Source: Citreicella sp. C3M06
Lineage (GTDB): Bacteria; Pseudomonadota; Alphaproteobacteria; Rhodobacterales; Rhodobacteraceae
Length of the DNA: 64,000 bases
Direction of reading: 5' to 3'
NCBI RefSeq assembly: GCF_018860705.1
Contig: NZ_JAHKQA010000007.1
Location: 1-64,000 of the forward strand
Shown: positions 51,125 to 60,165 of the stretch, one piece after another
How the letters are laid out: every line of letters starts with the position of its first letter
Numbering within the stretch: position 1 is the first letter of the stretch
Position numbers and translations under genes: made by a program
The notes under the pieces: model-generated
What the model was told of the DNA's origin: nothing
Database searches by the model: none
What the model saw: the letters and a program-made list of their open reading frames with translations, nothing else

Positions 51125-51624
51125 GGGCTATGCCGATGTACCGTACGCTGATCGCCGCCATTTTCATTGCCCTTGCGGGGCCGGTTGCGGCGCAAGGCAC
51201 CAACGTGGCCTTCGGCGGCACCAAGCAGGATACCAGCGCGCCGGTCGAGGTCAGCGCCGATCAGCTTCAGGTCAACCAGTCCGACGGCACGGCGCTGTAT
51301 AGCGGCAATGTGGTGATCGGGCAGGGCGAGATGCGCCTTGCCGCGCCCCGCGTGCTGATCATCTACACCGAGGACGAAAGCAGCATCGAGCGCATGGAAG
51401 CCACTGGCGGTGTGACCGTGGTCAGCGGCGACGATGCCGCCGAGGCCGAGCGCGCCGATTACAGCATCGACGCAGGCACCATCGTCATGACGGGCAACGT
51501 GCTGCTGACACAGGGCCAGAATGTGCTGACCTCTGAACGGATGGAGGTCGATCTTGACGCTGGAACGGCGCAGATGAGTGGCCGGGTGAAAACCGTCATC
51601 GGCAACGCTGCCGACGGGCGGTAA
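51121..51624 (+). CDS. lptA: LPS transport periplasmic protein LptA
   Basis: A 167-residue OstA-like beta-jellyroll protein forming the periplasmic bridge for LPS. A signal peptide ends at VAA before QGTNVAFGG. Conserved elements are [20 protein letters not shown] and [19 protein letters not shown]. The ATG 51121 overlaps the lptC stop (ATGA); an ATG at 51133 would give a shorter signal peptide and cannot be excluded. lptB begins 2 nt after the stop. Confidence 0.92.
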   Translation: MRAMPMYRTLIAAIFIALAGPVAAQGTNVAFGGTKQDTSAPVEVSADQLQVNQSDGTALYSGNVVIGQGEMRLAAPRVLIIYTEDESSIERMEATGGVTVVSGDDAAEAERADYSIDAGTIVMTGNVLLTQGQNVLTSERMEVDLDAGTAQMSGRVKTVIGNAADGR

Positions 51625-51626
51625 GC

Positions 51627-52385
51627 ATGGCCCTTCCGGAACTGACCGTCGCCGACGCAGACAGCGGCCTGCGCGTCCAGCATCTGCGCAAGAGCTATCG
51701 CAAGCGCGTGGTGATCCGCGACGTGACCCTGTCGCTCGACCGGGGCGAGGTGGTGGCGCTGCTGGGCCCCAACGGGTCGGGCAAGACAACGACATTCTAC
51801 GCGGTGGCAGGTCTGGTGAACCCCGAAAGCGGGCAGGTCACCATAGACGGGCGCGATGCGACCTGGCTGCCGATGTATCGCCGGGCGCGGCTTGGCATCG
51901 GCTATCTACCGCAGGAAATGTCGATCTTTCGCGGCCTGTCGGTCGAAGACAACATTTCCTCGGTGCTCGACATCGTCGAGCCCGATGCGACCCGGCGCCG
52001 CGAACGGCTCGAAGAACTGCTCGGCGAATTTTCCATCGAACACCTGCGCCGCGCCCCGGCGCTGGCGCTGTCGGGCGGTGAACGCCGCCGCGTGGAAATC
52101 GCCCGCTGCCTTGCGGCCGATCCGAAATACCTGCTGCTCGACGAGCCCTTCGCCGGGGTCGATCCGATCAGCGTCGGCGATATCCGCCACCTCGTCGCCG
52201 ATCTCAAGACTCGCGGCATCGGCGTGCTGATCACCGATCACAACGTGCGCGAAACGCTCGAGATCGTCGACCGCGCCTATATCCTGCACGACGGCAAGGT
52301 GCTGATGTCCGGCACCCCCGCCGAGGTGGTGCAGAACGAAAACGTGCGCAGAGTTTACCTGGGCGAGAATTTCCGCTTCGGCTAA
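51627..52385 (+). CDS. lptB: LPS export ABC transporter ATPase LptB
   Basis: A 252-residue ABC ATPase that powers LPS extraction by LptFG. Walker A is [16 protein letters not shown], the signature [17 protein letters not shown], and Walker [15 protein letters not shown] with the switch His in [12 protein letters not shown]. The N-terminus has a short extension before the core. lptF and lptG are not in this window. Last of the lpt unit; about 260 nt separate it from hpf. Confidence 0.96.
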   Translation: MALPELTVADADSGLRVQHLRKSYRKRVVIRDVTLSLDRGEVVALLGPNGSGKTTTFYAVAGLVNPESGQVTIDGRDATWLPMYRRARLGIGYLPQEMSIFRGLSVEDNISSVLDIVEPDATRRRERLEELLGEFSIEHLRRAPALALSGGERRRVEIARCLAADPKYLLLDEPFAGVDPISVGDIRHLVADLKTRGIGVLITDHNVRETLEIVDRAYILHDGKVLMSGTPAEVVQNENVRRVYLGENFRFG

Positions 52386-52447
52386 GCGCGCCTTGGATGT
52401 TCCTTCGCTTTGTCGGCAGTCGGCAGGCCATGGTTTGCGACAGATCA

Positions 52448-52477
52448 TTGACACTCAGCCCGAGTCTGAAGTCAAAT
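52448..52477 (+). promoter_or_regulatory. Possible promoter of hpf-ptsN
   Basis: TTGACA at 52448-52453 and TCAAAT at 52472-52477 with an 18-nt spacer, about 165 nt before the hpf start codon. The -35 box is perfect, the -10 weak (4 of 6). The long leader would leave room for post-transcriptional control. Confidence 0.35.
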
Positions 52478-52643
52478 CAAGTCATGACGCATCGCCGTCT
52501 TGCAGGCCCTAAAAGAGGCCCCTGAGGAGAGGGAGGCCCGGGCACCGATCGCAACGGCCTTGTGTCTTTCCCGGCTCGTACCCACGTGACTCATCCGCAG
52601 CAAGCGGAAGGGCGACGGGTCCAAAAGAAGAGAAGGAACCAAT

Positions 52644-53207
52644 ATGCGCTATCAGATCACGGGTAAGCAGATCGACATCGGCGAAGCGCTGCAAACTCAT
52701 GTGAAAACCGAGCTCGCTCCGGTGATGGATAAATATTCCTCCCGCGCGACCGACGCACAGATCACCTTTTCCAAGAGCGCGCATGAATTCATATGCGAAG
52801 TCACCATCCATCTGTCGACCGGGTTGAATGCTTCGGCCAAGGGCCGGGCAACCGAGATCTACGCCTCGTTCGACGATTGCATCGAAAAGATCGACAAGCA
52901 GCTGCGTCGTTACAAGCGCCGTCTCAAAGACCATCACAAGGATCGCGTAGAGCCCGTTGAACTCTTCGGGGGCTCCTCGTATATCCTCGCCGGCGAGACC
53001 GACTCAGAAGCTGATGAGCCGGACTCGCTGCAACCGATCATCGTGGCCGAGATGGAAGCCAAGATCCCCTCGCTGTCGGTCGGTGAAGCCGTTATGCAGA
53101 TGGAGCTGGCCGGTGCCCCCGTGCTGGTCTTCCGGAACGAGAAAAAGGATGGCGTGAACGTCGTGTATCGTCGCGACGATGGCAACATCGGCTGGATCGA
53201 TCCGTAA
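52644..53207 (+). CDS. hpf: Ribosome hibernation-promoting factor (long form)
   Basis: A 187-residue long HPF. The N-terminal ribosome-binding domain (MRYQITGKQIDIGEALQTHV, residues 1-100) blocks the decoding and mRNA channel, and the C-terminal domain (PSLSVGEAVMQMELAGAPVL onward) dimerises two 70S ribosomes into 100S particles in slow growth. ATG 52644 has AAGAAGAGAAGGA upstream. It lies between lpt genes and ptsN, where rpoN would be expected in many proteobacteria, but rpoN is absent. Confidence 0.95.
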   Translation: MRYQITGKQIDIGEALQTHVKTELAPVMDKYSSRATDAQITFSKSAHEFICEVTIHLSTGLNASAKGRATEIYASFDDCIEKIDKQLRRYKRRLKDHHKDRVEPVELFGGSSYILAGETDSEADEPDSLQPIIVAEMEAKIPSLSVGEAVMQMELAGAPVLVFRNEKKDGVNVVYRRDDGNIGWIDP

Positions 53208-53264
53208 CGAACGGGTCGCGCCCCGAGGCCAGCGCGCCCATGAGCAGACAGCGAAAGGCGGTCT

Positions 53265-53729
53265 ATGACCTTTCTGGAACTTCTGAGTCCGCAGGCGGTC
53301 AAGGTGGTCGCCGCGGCCAGCAGCAAGAAACGGTTGATGCATGACATCGCCGAGTTGGCTGAAACTGCATACGCCCTGAAAGCGCCTCGCGTCGTCGAGG
53401 CGCTGATGGAGCGTGAAAGCCTCGGGCCCACTGGCGTGGGACATGGCGTTGCCTTGCCCCATGCCCGTCTTCATGGCATCGATGAGGTGCGCGGTGTCTT
53501 CATCCTGCTGGAAAAGCCGGTCGAATTCGAATCCGTCGACCGCCAGCCCGTCGATCTGATTCTGGCGCTCTTCGCGCCCGAAGATGCCGGGGTCGAGCAT
53601 CTCAAGGCCCTCGCCCTGGTCTCGCGTACCCTGCGCGACGCGGGGCTGTGCAACAAGCTGCGCGCCAATCCAGACCCGGCCACGCTGCACGCCATCCTGA
53701 CCGAAGACCGCTCCTCCCAAGCAGCATAG
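53265..53729 (+). CDS. ptsN: Nitrogen-related PTS EIIA protein PtsN
   Basis: A 154-residue EIIA-Ntr regulator. The phosphorylated histidine lies in GVGHGVALPHARL (conserved HARL), with the preceding LMERESLGPTG motif. In its phosphorylation-dependent interactions it affects potassium transport, stringent response and envelope homeostasis in other proteobacteria. ATG 53265 lies 57 nt after hpf, likely the same transcript. A half-copy extragenic repeat begins 27 nt after the stop. Confidence 0.95.
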   Translation: MTFLELLSPQAVKVVAAASSKKRLMHDIAELAETAYALKAPRVVEALMERESLGPTGVGHGVALPHARLHGIDEVRGVFILLEKPVEFESVDRQPVDLILALFAPEDAGVEHLKALALVSRTLRDAGLCNKLRANPDPATLHAILTEDRSSQAA

Positions 53730-53755
53730 CGCCGCTGGTCAGGCGCGAGGGCCCC

Positions 53756-53803
53756 CTTCATCTTGCCGGTAAACTCCGGGGGTGTGGGGGCTGGCCCCCA
53801 CCG
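53756..53803. repeat. Extragenic repeat, half-length copy 4
   Basis: It starts cttcatcttgccggtaaact followed by ccggggg and a small palindrome (gtgggggctggcccccac). It matches copy 2 at 9274-9330 and the right arm of copy 3. It lies between the convergent ptsN and sulfotransferase genes. Confidence 0.65.
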
Positions 53804-53819
53804 GCTGTGGACGCAAGCG

Positions 53820-55250
53820 CTAGCCCCAGTCTGCGAAGCCGAACATCAGGTAATCGCGGGCATAGGCATCGCGCGCCGCCGCTTCGAGCCGATCATCATA
53901 GATCTCCGCCAGTGCATAAGGCGCCGTAACCGGAACCTTCTCCGGGTCGGGCGGGGCCGTATGGCCGACCTGCAAGGCCAGCGCTGGCAAATAGGCCAGC
54001 ATCTCATCCTCACGCACCACCATGTCCGGTACGACAAGCTCCGACATGCCGTGAATCACCTGCGTCTGACTTGCCCAATGCCCGTCGATCCGCACCGCGG
54101 TCTGCCCCGCAAGGTTCGCCTTCAGGAACAGCAAAAACGCCTCGAACGCCTTACGATGGGCCGAGGCGCTGTAATCCGCGCCCGGCTCTTCCTCGGGAAT
54201 CGGCAGCGCGTGGGCGCGCCGCAGAGTCCGGCGAATGCCCGCATAGCTCCCCGGCCCCGTGGTCAGCACCTTGGAACAGAACGCATCATGCGCCCGCGCC
54301 AACGGATGCCTGACCACGGTAAAGCTGCGATGCCCCTCGCGGTCGCGCTTCCACTGGCGCAGGGTCTTTTGGCTGAACCCGCGCGCAAGCGCGTCTTCCT
54401 CCACCCCATCGAGCGCGCAGAGCCAGCGCGTCACCGCTGCTTCGGGCCCGGACTTGATCGGCATGAACAGCAAAGGCGTTGTGGCGCCGCCAAGATAGCT
54501 CGGAACTTGCGGCCCGCGCCGAGGCTCGAAATTCGGGGTTCGGGTCAGGTTGAACCGGTCGAGCCGTGCAAGCGCGCCTTCCATCTCGTCGAAATTCAAC
54601 ACCTTCTGGGCGACCGGCTCCGGGTTTTGCCGTTTCAGCGAGGCGGTCAGACCGTCAAGCCGCGCGGACACGCCCAGCCAGCGCGCCAGCCCATTCATCA
54701 CCTGCACATCCTGCAGATCCTCGTAGGCGATGTAGAACGCTGTCTGCCCGCTGACCTGCAACGCGCTCATCAGCGTCACCTGAAAGGCCTGCAACGCCTC
54801 GAGATGCGCTTCGAATTCGGGCGCATCGAAGCGCACCCGCGATTCCTTGCGCTTTGACACATTGGTCAGCTTCCACTGCCCGGTGGCCTGCGCGATCTTC
54901 CAGCTGACATAGCTGTCGACCGGGTTGCGCGTCAGCACGATCTTGGCGCAGCGTTCATCTTCTAGGATCGCCGGCAGCACCCGCGGGTCATGGTCGTGAA
55001 AGAATCGAAACCCGCCAATTCCGTCGGGCATCCGCTCGCGGATGCGGTTGAGCAGCAGCATCGGATCCTGATCGCGACGCTCTTGCGTGATGCCCAGCAC
55101 CTCCGTGCTGTTCGGGTAGCCGATGAAATGCGGGTTGAAGACCTCGCCCAGACAGCTCAGCCCGTCGAAGGCGTTCAGGTTCGCCTCGAGAAAATTCGAG
55201 CCGGTGCGCATCTCGGCAAAAACGACGAAACTGTCGAAGCGATCGGTCAT
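53820..55250 (-). CDS. Two-domain sulfotransferase (Stf0-like plus second sulfotransferase domain)
   Basis: A 476-residue protein with two PAPS-binding units in tandem. The N-terminal Stf0-like domain has the 5'-phosphosulfate loop MRTGSNFLEANL (residues 14-25) and the 3'-phosphate site IVLTRNPVDSYVSWKIA (104-120). The C-terminal domain has a second loop, FMPIKSGPEAAVTRWL (Lys266-Ser267-Gly268), and FTVVRHPLARAHDAFCSKVL (Arg314), resembling the HNK-1/Sulfotransfer_2 type. It probably transfers sulfate from PAPS to a glycan made by the neighbouring glycosyltransferases; cysQ at 62461-63258 would clear the PAP by-product. The ATG at 55250 lies 6 nt after the stop of the GT14 gene. Related proteins are sometimes annotated NodH-like. 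Substrate unknown. Confidence 0.82.
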   Translation of the reverse strand: MTDRFDSFVVFAEMRTGSNFLEANLNAFDGLSCLGEVFNPHFIGYPNSTEVLGITQERRDQDPMLLLNRIRERMPDGIGGFRFFHDHDPRVLPAILEDERCAKIVLTRNPVDSYVSWKIAQATGQWKLTNVSKRKESRVRFDAPEFEAHLEALQAFQVTLMSALQVSGQTAFYIAYEDLQDVQVMNGLARWLGVSARLDGLTASLKRQNPEPVAQKVLNFDEMEGALARLDRFNLTRTPNFEPRRGPQVPSYLGGATTPLLFMPIKSGPEAAVTRWLCALDGVEEDALARGFSQKTLRQWKRDREGHRSFTVVRHPLARAHDAFCSKVLTTGPGSYAGIRRTLRRAHALPIPEEEPGADYSASAHRKAFEAFLLFLKANLAGQTAVRIDGHWASQTQVIHGMSELVVPDMVVREDEMLAYLPALALQVGHTAPPDPEKVPVTAPYALAEIYDDRLEAAARDAYARDYLMFGFADWG

Positions 55251-55256
55251 ATGAAC

Positions 55257-56957
55257 TCAGCTCTTCACAAGATAGGGCTTGCGGCGTTTGCCACGGCTGT
55301 TGCGCGGCACCGGTTCCACCGGAAAATCGCCCATCAGATACGGGTGCATCCCCTGATTCTTGAGGTTTTGCAGGAATTGTCCAAAGCCGGTCAGATCCTC
55401 CATCACCGGGGCTTCGGCAAGGCGGCGCGGCGTGCGCTGGCCGATTTCGTCGATCAGCACCTGAAGCGGTTCCATCGGCGCTTCGATGAATTCTGCCATG
55501 GTCCAGATCCGGATTCGGGCCTTGGCCTCGGGCGAGCGTAGCTGGTCGAGCATGCTGCTTTCGGTTTTTTGCAGCAAGGCAGCCTCGGCGCGCAGATCGG
55601 CGAAATTGGCGTTGGATTTGAACAAGGGCACCGCCCAAGCCCCCGAGATCACGCTGATCTGCGCATTGGGATCGCGCGCAAGGTGCCAGACGATGTCAGG
55701 CGTGTCATGCGGGCCGTGTTGAAAACACTGCCGTTCGCCCCGCGTATTCCAGAGCAGATTGGTCAGAAACGCCCGTGGGTTGGCATCGCGCAGCGCGGCC
55801 GTGTCGGGCAGCGCGCCGTTGATCACCGTCTGTCCCTGCGCAAATTCCGCCCGCTTCGGGGCAAACAGATGGCCGTGCACCTGCGCCCCGGTCGAGCGCG
55901 CCAGCCAGCCGTCGAAATCCTTGAAGAGATCGCTGAACCCTTGAAACACAGAGTATTTCCAAGCGGTTGTCCCATTTTCCCAGCCGTGGTTGGGGAACCG
56001 CGACTGCATATACAGACCGGCGCGCCCACGGGTCCGCCGATCGACCGCCTTGGCAAAGATCCGGTCGATCTTGCCGGGGTTCGGTTCTTGCCGGTTCTCG
56101 GCGCCGGTGCCATCGGTCAGAAAGGCCTGATACAGCCGTTCTGCATGCGGCCAGATCTTGCGGGCGACAAAACAGTCCGAGCGGCGCAGCAATTGCAGGT
56201 GATCGTCGTAGAAGATATGCGGCTTTCCCTGAAAATCGAACTTTGACAGGGTCAGGGACCGGCTTTCGATATTGGTCGCATACAGCCGAGCCAGCGTCTG
56301 GAAATAGCTTTCGTCCGGAATCCAGACCCGGCGGAAATAGCGATCAAAGCGGCTGCGGTCCGGGTCTTGCAGGATCGCGCTCAGCGTCTGCCGGGTGAGG
56401 CACCACCACTGGCTGCCCATATGCGGCGTGATGCCTTTGGGAATGCGCCGTCCAAAGCCGCAGCGACGTTGCAGATCGACGAACCTGTCGAAAAGATAGC
56501 GGTTCGAGCGCCATGAGAACGGGAACAGTAGGGTGAATCGCTCGTGATCAAGCCCCCCCACCGTCCAGGGCACATCGGCGGTGGTCGCGCTTTCGATGAA
56601 ATCGGTGCGGGGGCGCTCGTCGAGGTATTCGATCAGCTCTTCGACCGGGCGCAGCGGCAGGCAGGAGCCAGAGCTGAGATACACATGCCGGATCGCCGGA
56701 AACCGGTGCAGGATCAGCTCGGAGGCATCCTGACTGGCCGCCACCAGCCCCCATGTGCCCCATTCGCAGTGATGGCGGCGCGAAAACAGCACCTCGGGCA
56801 GATCCGACAGCGCATCGACAAAGCGCTGATAGATATGTCCTGGAACCTGGCTGTCGACATGGATCACCACCGGGCAGCCCGCGCGCACCCAGTGCCGGGC
56901 CACCTGCTCGGCCCGGTCAAAGGCCGTGTGCACCAGCATCACGATGCCAACGCTCAT
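55257..56957 (-). CDS. Core-2/I-branching-type glycosyltransferase (GT14) with DUF5927-like C-terminus
   Basis: A 566-residue cytoplasmic glycosyltransferase. The N-terminal half matches bacterial GT14 enzymes (beta-1,6-GlcNAc or xylosyl type): IVMLVHTAFDRAEQVARHWV, HVDSQVPGHIYQRFVDAL, VYLSSGSCLPLRPVEELIEY, and WWCLTRQTLSAIL. The C-terminal about 250 residues resemble the DUF5927 region commonly fused to these enzymes in Rhodobacterales. ATG 56957 overlaps the stop of the upstream glycosyltransferase by 4 nt; a longer frame to 57035 lies inside that gene. Its product is followed by the sulfotransferase gene after 6 nt. The sugar donor cannot be read from sequence. Confidence 0.85.
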   Translation of the reverse strand: MSVGIVMLVHTAFDRAEQVARHWVRAGCPVVIHVDSQVPGHIYQRFVDALSDLPEVLFSRRHHCEWGTWGLVAASQDASELILHRFPAIRHVYLSSGSCLPLRPVEELIEYLDERPRTDFIESATTADVPWTVGGLDHERFTLLFPFSWRSNRYLFDRFVDLQRRCGFGRRIPKGITPHMGSQWWCLTRQTLSAILQDPDRSRFDRYFRRVWIPDESYFQTLARLYATNIESRSLTLSKFDFQGKPHIFYDDHLQLLRRSDCFVARKIWPHAERLYQAFLTDGTGAENRQEPNPGKIDRIFAKAVDRRTRGRAGLYMQSRFPNHGWENGTTAWKYSVFQGFSDLFKDFDGWLARSTGAQVHGHLFAPKRAEFAQGQTVINGALPDTAALRDANPRAFLTNLLWNTRGERQCFQHGPHDTPDIVWHLARDPNAQISVISGAWAVPLFKSNANFADLRAEAALLQKTESSMLDQLRSPEAKARIRIWTMAEFIEAPMEPLQVLIDEIGQRTPRRLAEAPVMEDLTGFGQFLQNLKNQGMHPYLMGDFPVEPVPRNSRGKRRKPYLVKS

Positions 56958-57964
56958 GCCCAGTTGCCCTTGGACATCAATCCGAGGATTTCGAGCTGTC
57001 GCCAGTTGATGTATTTCTCGGACCACCTGCACCACAGATCGGGGTTGTCCTTGATCCCATTGTGATAGGCGAGATACTCGACCGAGGCGGCATAATGCTG
57101 CTTGCGCTCAAGCTCTTCGGCGGCCTTCGTCCCAAAGGTGTCGAGGAATTTTGTGTGCAACAACAGCCCGCTGGCCTTTTCGCCGCCCCACTCGTCATAG
57201 ACGAGGTTCAGCCCGCGTGGCAGCAGCATATGGGTCGAACTGACATAGGCATAGCGCCTGTCCCATTTCACCAGCGGGATCTTGTTGAGCGCCGGCGCCT
57301 TTTGCGGCGCGTCGGCAAAGAACACGCGGGCCCGGGGCCCGCCCTGAATCCACAGGTTGCCAAAGCGTCTGTTGCGGGAAATGGAATAATTTCCGGCGTC
57401 GAACCATGACGCGATCTCAAGCGGGTTCTGCCCGGCCACGTAGGGCTGCGCGTCGATGCGCCCCTTGGGATACATATCCAGCAGCATGGCGGAAAAGCTC
57501 TTGATCGACGAGGCATCGAGCCAGTCGGTCAGGGCGCGCAGCGGGCGGGTGTCGCAGAACGGGTAGAGGAAGAATTCGTCCGGATCGACGGTCAGTGCCC
57601 AATGCCCGTGGGCGTATTTGCGCAACAGATGATTGAGCCAATCCACCCCGAAGCGCGCGCGCTTGTAGCTGCCACGCGTCGACCAGACCGATACATCCTC
57701 TTGCCGCGACAGGAATTCGAGCGAGCCATCTCTGCTGTCATTGTCGACAAAGAAGAAGTGGTTGACCCCCATCTCGCGGTAATACTGCAGGAAATAGGGC
57801 AGGCGGATGCCTTCGTTCCGGGCGGTGCAGAAAACCAGAAGGTCCGAAGGCCTGATCTGCCCGGTGCGATTGATCACTGGCCTGAGTTCACGCGACTTGC
57901 GCAGGGCGCGTATGCGCCAGCGTTTGCGCTGAAGCCTCAGCCGATATGACTGCCATGCACCCAA
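56954..57964 (-). CDS. Glycosyltransferase family 2 (Glyco_tranf_2_4 type)
   Basis: A 336-residue protein of the GT-A fold: LLVFCTARNEGIRLPYFLQY, FFVDNDSRDGS (nucleotide-sugar site), and ALTVDPDEFFLYPF, which supplies the metal-binding DxD-like motif. The N-terminus is basic (QRKRWRIRALRKSRELR). The only reasonable start is TTG at 57964, with AGAGGG about 6 nt upstream; an ATG in frame is not available until residue 85. It is the first gene of a coupled trio with the GT14 and sulfotransferase genes, 49 nt after the GT4 gene. Confidence 0.85.
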   Translation of the reverse strand: MGAWQSYRLRLQRKRWRIRALRKSRELRPVINRTGQIRPSDLLVFCTARNEGIRLPYFLQYYREMGVNHFFFVDNDSRDGSLEFLSRQEDVSVWSTRGSYKRARFGVDWLNHLLRKYAHGHWALTVDPDEFFLYPFCDTRPLRALTDWLDASSIKSFSAMLLDMYPKGRIDAQPYVAGQNPLEIASWFDAGNYSISRNRRFGNLWIQGGPRARVFFADAPQKAPALNKIPLVKWDRRYAYVSSTHMLLPRGLNLVYDEWGGEKASGLLLHTKFLDTFGTKAAEELERKQHYAASVEYLAYHNGIKDNPDLWCRWSEKYINWRQLEILGLMSKGNWA

Positions 57965-58013
57965 AGCGTGCCCTCTCTGCGGCCGGTTTCTCCGGCCTAT
58001 CGGTTTCCGGCTA

Positions 58014-59195
58014 TCAGATCAGGGTTAACACGAACTTGAAATGTTCATCCCATGTGGGCGGATAAAATGCCGCACGCGTTGAACCTTTTTCGTGACACCC
58101 TGCCTGTCGATCCGCTGCCAGCCGGTCGATTTCCCGCGCCCAACGATATGTATCGGCTACCGCAGCGTAAATGGGAATATCCCCCATCACCTCGCGCAAC
58201 ACCGGCAGATCGGCGGCCAGCACCGGCACCCCCAGCGCGGCGGCTTCCATCGGGGGCAGGCCGTAGCCCTCGGCGAGGCTTGGAAACAGCAGCCCGGTGC
58301 TGCCTTGCAACAAGGCGGCCACGGCATGATCAGGCAGGCCCGGCAATTCATGCACCCCTGCGATTCCGGCATCGAGCCGGGCAAACACCTCGGCATTGCC
58401 CCAGCCCCGCGCGCCGCAGATCAGCAAATGCGGGGGGCTGACATTGCTTCGGGATGCGCGGCGCTGCCACAGGTTAAGCAGCAGCGCGTGGTTCTTGCGC
58501 GGCTCAATGGTGCCCAATGCCACGAAATAGGGTGCCCCGACCCACGGCCCGGAGGGCATCTGTCCGGGACGCGCCACATCGACGCCCAGATGGGCTACGA
58601 CGTTTGGCGGGGGCGATGCAAGATGCCGCGCCAGATCAGCCTTCGTCTGCGCCGAGTTGCAGATCACCAGCGCCGCAGATTGCCCGACCCGGTCGAGAAA
58701 CCCGGTGAACCGCTCGGTCATGCCGTCTCGGGTAAACTCAGGATGATCGAGAGGGATGGTATCATGCAACAGCACTACCACCCGCAGATCCCGCAGCGCG
58801 TCGACGCTGAACAGCGTGTGCCCGACGTTGAGGTAGGTGCAGCCCTCGGGCAGCGCCCGCAACATCCGCCGCAGCCCCGATGGCAGGCAGCGCGCCACCG
58901 CGACGCGGCGCAAGGCCGTCTCGGCCCCGGCGCGCCGACTGTCGCGCCTGCGCAAGCGTGACAGCAGGTCCGGCGCGGGAAAGGCGCCGCCCTCCAGCAG
59001 CGCCTTCAGCGCGGCGCAGCCCGATCTGTTCAGCAGAAGATAACCCATCTGCGTGCGCACCAGCCCCCACAGGGGCCCTTCGGACAACAGTCTGGAAAGA
59101 TAGGCGTATTCCACCCGGTCAATGCCGGTGAAGGCGCGGCCGGCCCGTGAGACCAGCCGCGTCAGGTCCAGAAGTCTAGCCGTCGTAATGGCCAT
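58014..59195 (-). CDS. Glycosyltransferase family 4 (GT-B fold)
   Basis: A 393-residue retaining glycosyltransferase. The C-terminal Rossmann half contains ALGTIEPRKNHALLLNLW and the donor-binding ExxxxxE motif in LFPSLAEGYGLPPMEAAAL. The N-terminal half has LRVVVLLHDTIPLDHPEFT, typical of this family. It overlaps the start-proximal galE region by 20 nt (its start lies inside the 3' end of galE), so it is tightly linked to the UDP-sugar genes. Acceptor and donor unknown. Confidence 0.9.
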   Translation of the reverse strand: MAITTARLLDLTRLVSRAGRAFTGIDRVEYAYLSRLLSEGPLWGLVRTQMGYLLLNRSGCAALKALLEGGAFPAPDLLSRLRRRDSRRAGAETALRRVAVARCLPSGLRRMLRALPEGCTYLNVGHTLFSVDALRDLRVVVLLHDTIPLDHPEFTRDGMTERFTGFLDRVGQSAALVICNSAQTKADLARHLASPPPNVVAHLGVDVARPGQMPSGPWVGAPYFVALGTIEPRKNHALLLNLWQRRASRSNVSPPHLLICGARGWGNAEVFARLDAGIAGVHELPGLPDHAVAALLQGSTGLLFPSLAEGYGLPPMEAAALGVPVLAADLPVLREVMGDIPIYAAVADTYRWAREIDRLAADRQAGCHEKGSTRAAFYPPTWDEHFKFVLTLI

Positions 59196-60159
59196 TCAGA
59201 TGCCAGTTCCAGGCATCCGCGATCATCTGCGGCATGGTCGAGCGCGCAGGCTCCCAGCCCAGTTCGCCGGCGGCGCGGGTCGAGCCGGACACCAGCTTGG
59301 TGGCATCGCCAGCGCGGCGCGGCCCTTCGGAATGGGGCACTTCGCGATTGGTCACGGCGCGCGATGCATCGATGACCTCGCGCACGGAAAACCCCGTGCC
59401 GGTGCCAAGGTTGAACACTTGGCTGCCCTTGTCCTCGCGCAGCCATTTCAGCCCCAGAACATGCGCATCGACCAGATCGCAGACATGCACGTAATCGCGA
59501 ATGCAGGTGCCATCGGGCGTGTCGTAATCGGTGCCGTGAATGGTCAGCGCCGGGCGCTTGCCGTCGATGGCTTCGAGCATCACCGGAATCAGATGGGTTT
59601 CGGGGCGATGATGCTCGCCGACCTCGCCTTCGGGATCGGCGCCCGCCACGTTGAAATATCGGAAAATCACCGATTTCAGCCCGTAAGCGGCCTCGAAATC
59701 GCGCAGGATGTTTTCGACAGCGCGCTTGGAGGCCCCATAGGCGTTCAGCGGCTCTTGCGGCGTGGCCTCGTCGAGCACGACGTTGTCATGTTCGCCATAG
59801 GTCGCGCAGGTCGATGAGAACACGAAATTCAGGCAGCCAGCGGCGCAGGCCGCTTCGATGAGGGTCAGCGAACCCTCGACGTTGTTGCGCCAGTAGCGCC
59901 CCGGCTCGGACATCGCTTCGCCAACCTGACTCAGGGCGGCGAAATGCATCACCGCCACCGGCTGGTACTTGGCGAATACCGCGTCCAGTTTTGCCCGGTC
60001 AGACAGGTCTCCGTGCTCGAACGGGCCGAATTTGACCGAATCCCGCCAGCCGGTCACGAGGTTGTCGTATGTGACGGGCGTGTAGCCCGCCGCTTTCAGC
60101 GCCTTGCAGGCGTGCGAGCCGATATAGCCCGCACCCCCGGTAACCAATACATGGGTCAT
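59176..60159 (-). CDS. galE: UDP-glucose 4-epimerase
   Basis: A 327-residue short-chain dehydrogenase-type epimerase interconverting UDP-glucose and UDP-galactose. The NAD-binding GGAGYIGSHACKALKAAGYTP is at the N-terminus, the catalytic Ser/Tyr-x3-Lys appears as FSSTCATYGE and NAYGASKRAVENIL, and the C-terminal region is normal. ATG 60159 lies 6 nt after galU. Together with galU it feeds UDP-Glc and UDP-Gal to the cluster. Confidence 0.95.
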   Translation of the reverse strand: MTHVLVTGGAGYIGSHACKALKAAGYTPVTYDNLVTGWRDSVKFGPFEHGDLSDRAKLDAVFAKYQPVAVMHFAALSQVGEAMSEPGRYWRNNVEGSLTLIEAACAAGCLNFVFSSTCATYGEHDNVVLDEATPQEPLNAYGASKRAVENILRDFEAAYGLKSVIFRYFNVAGADPEGEVGEHHRPETHLIPVMLEAIDGKRPALTIHGTDYDTPDGTCIRDYVHVCDLVDAHVLGLKWLREDKGSQVFNLGTGTGFSVREVIDASRAVTNREVPHSEGPRRAGDATKLVSGSTRAAGELGWEPARSTMPQMIADAWNWHLNGHYDG

Positions 60160-60165
60160 GAGGCG

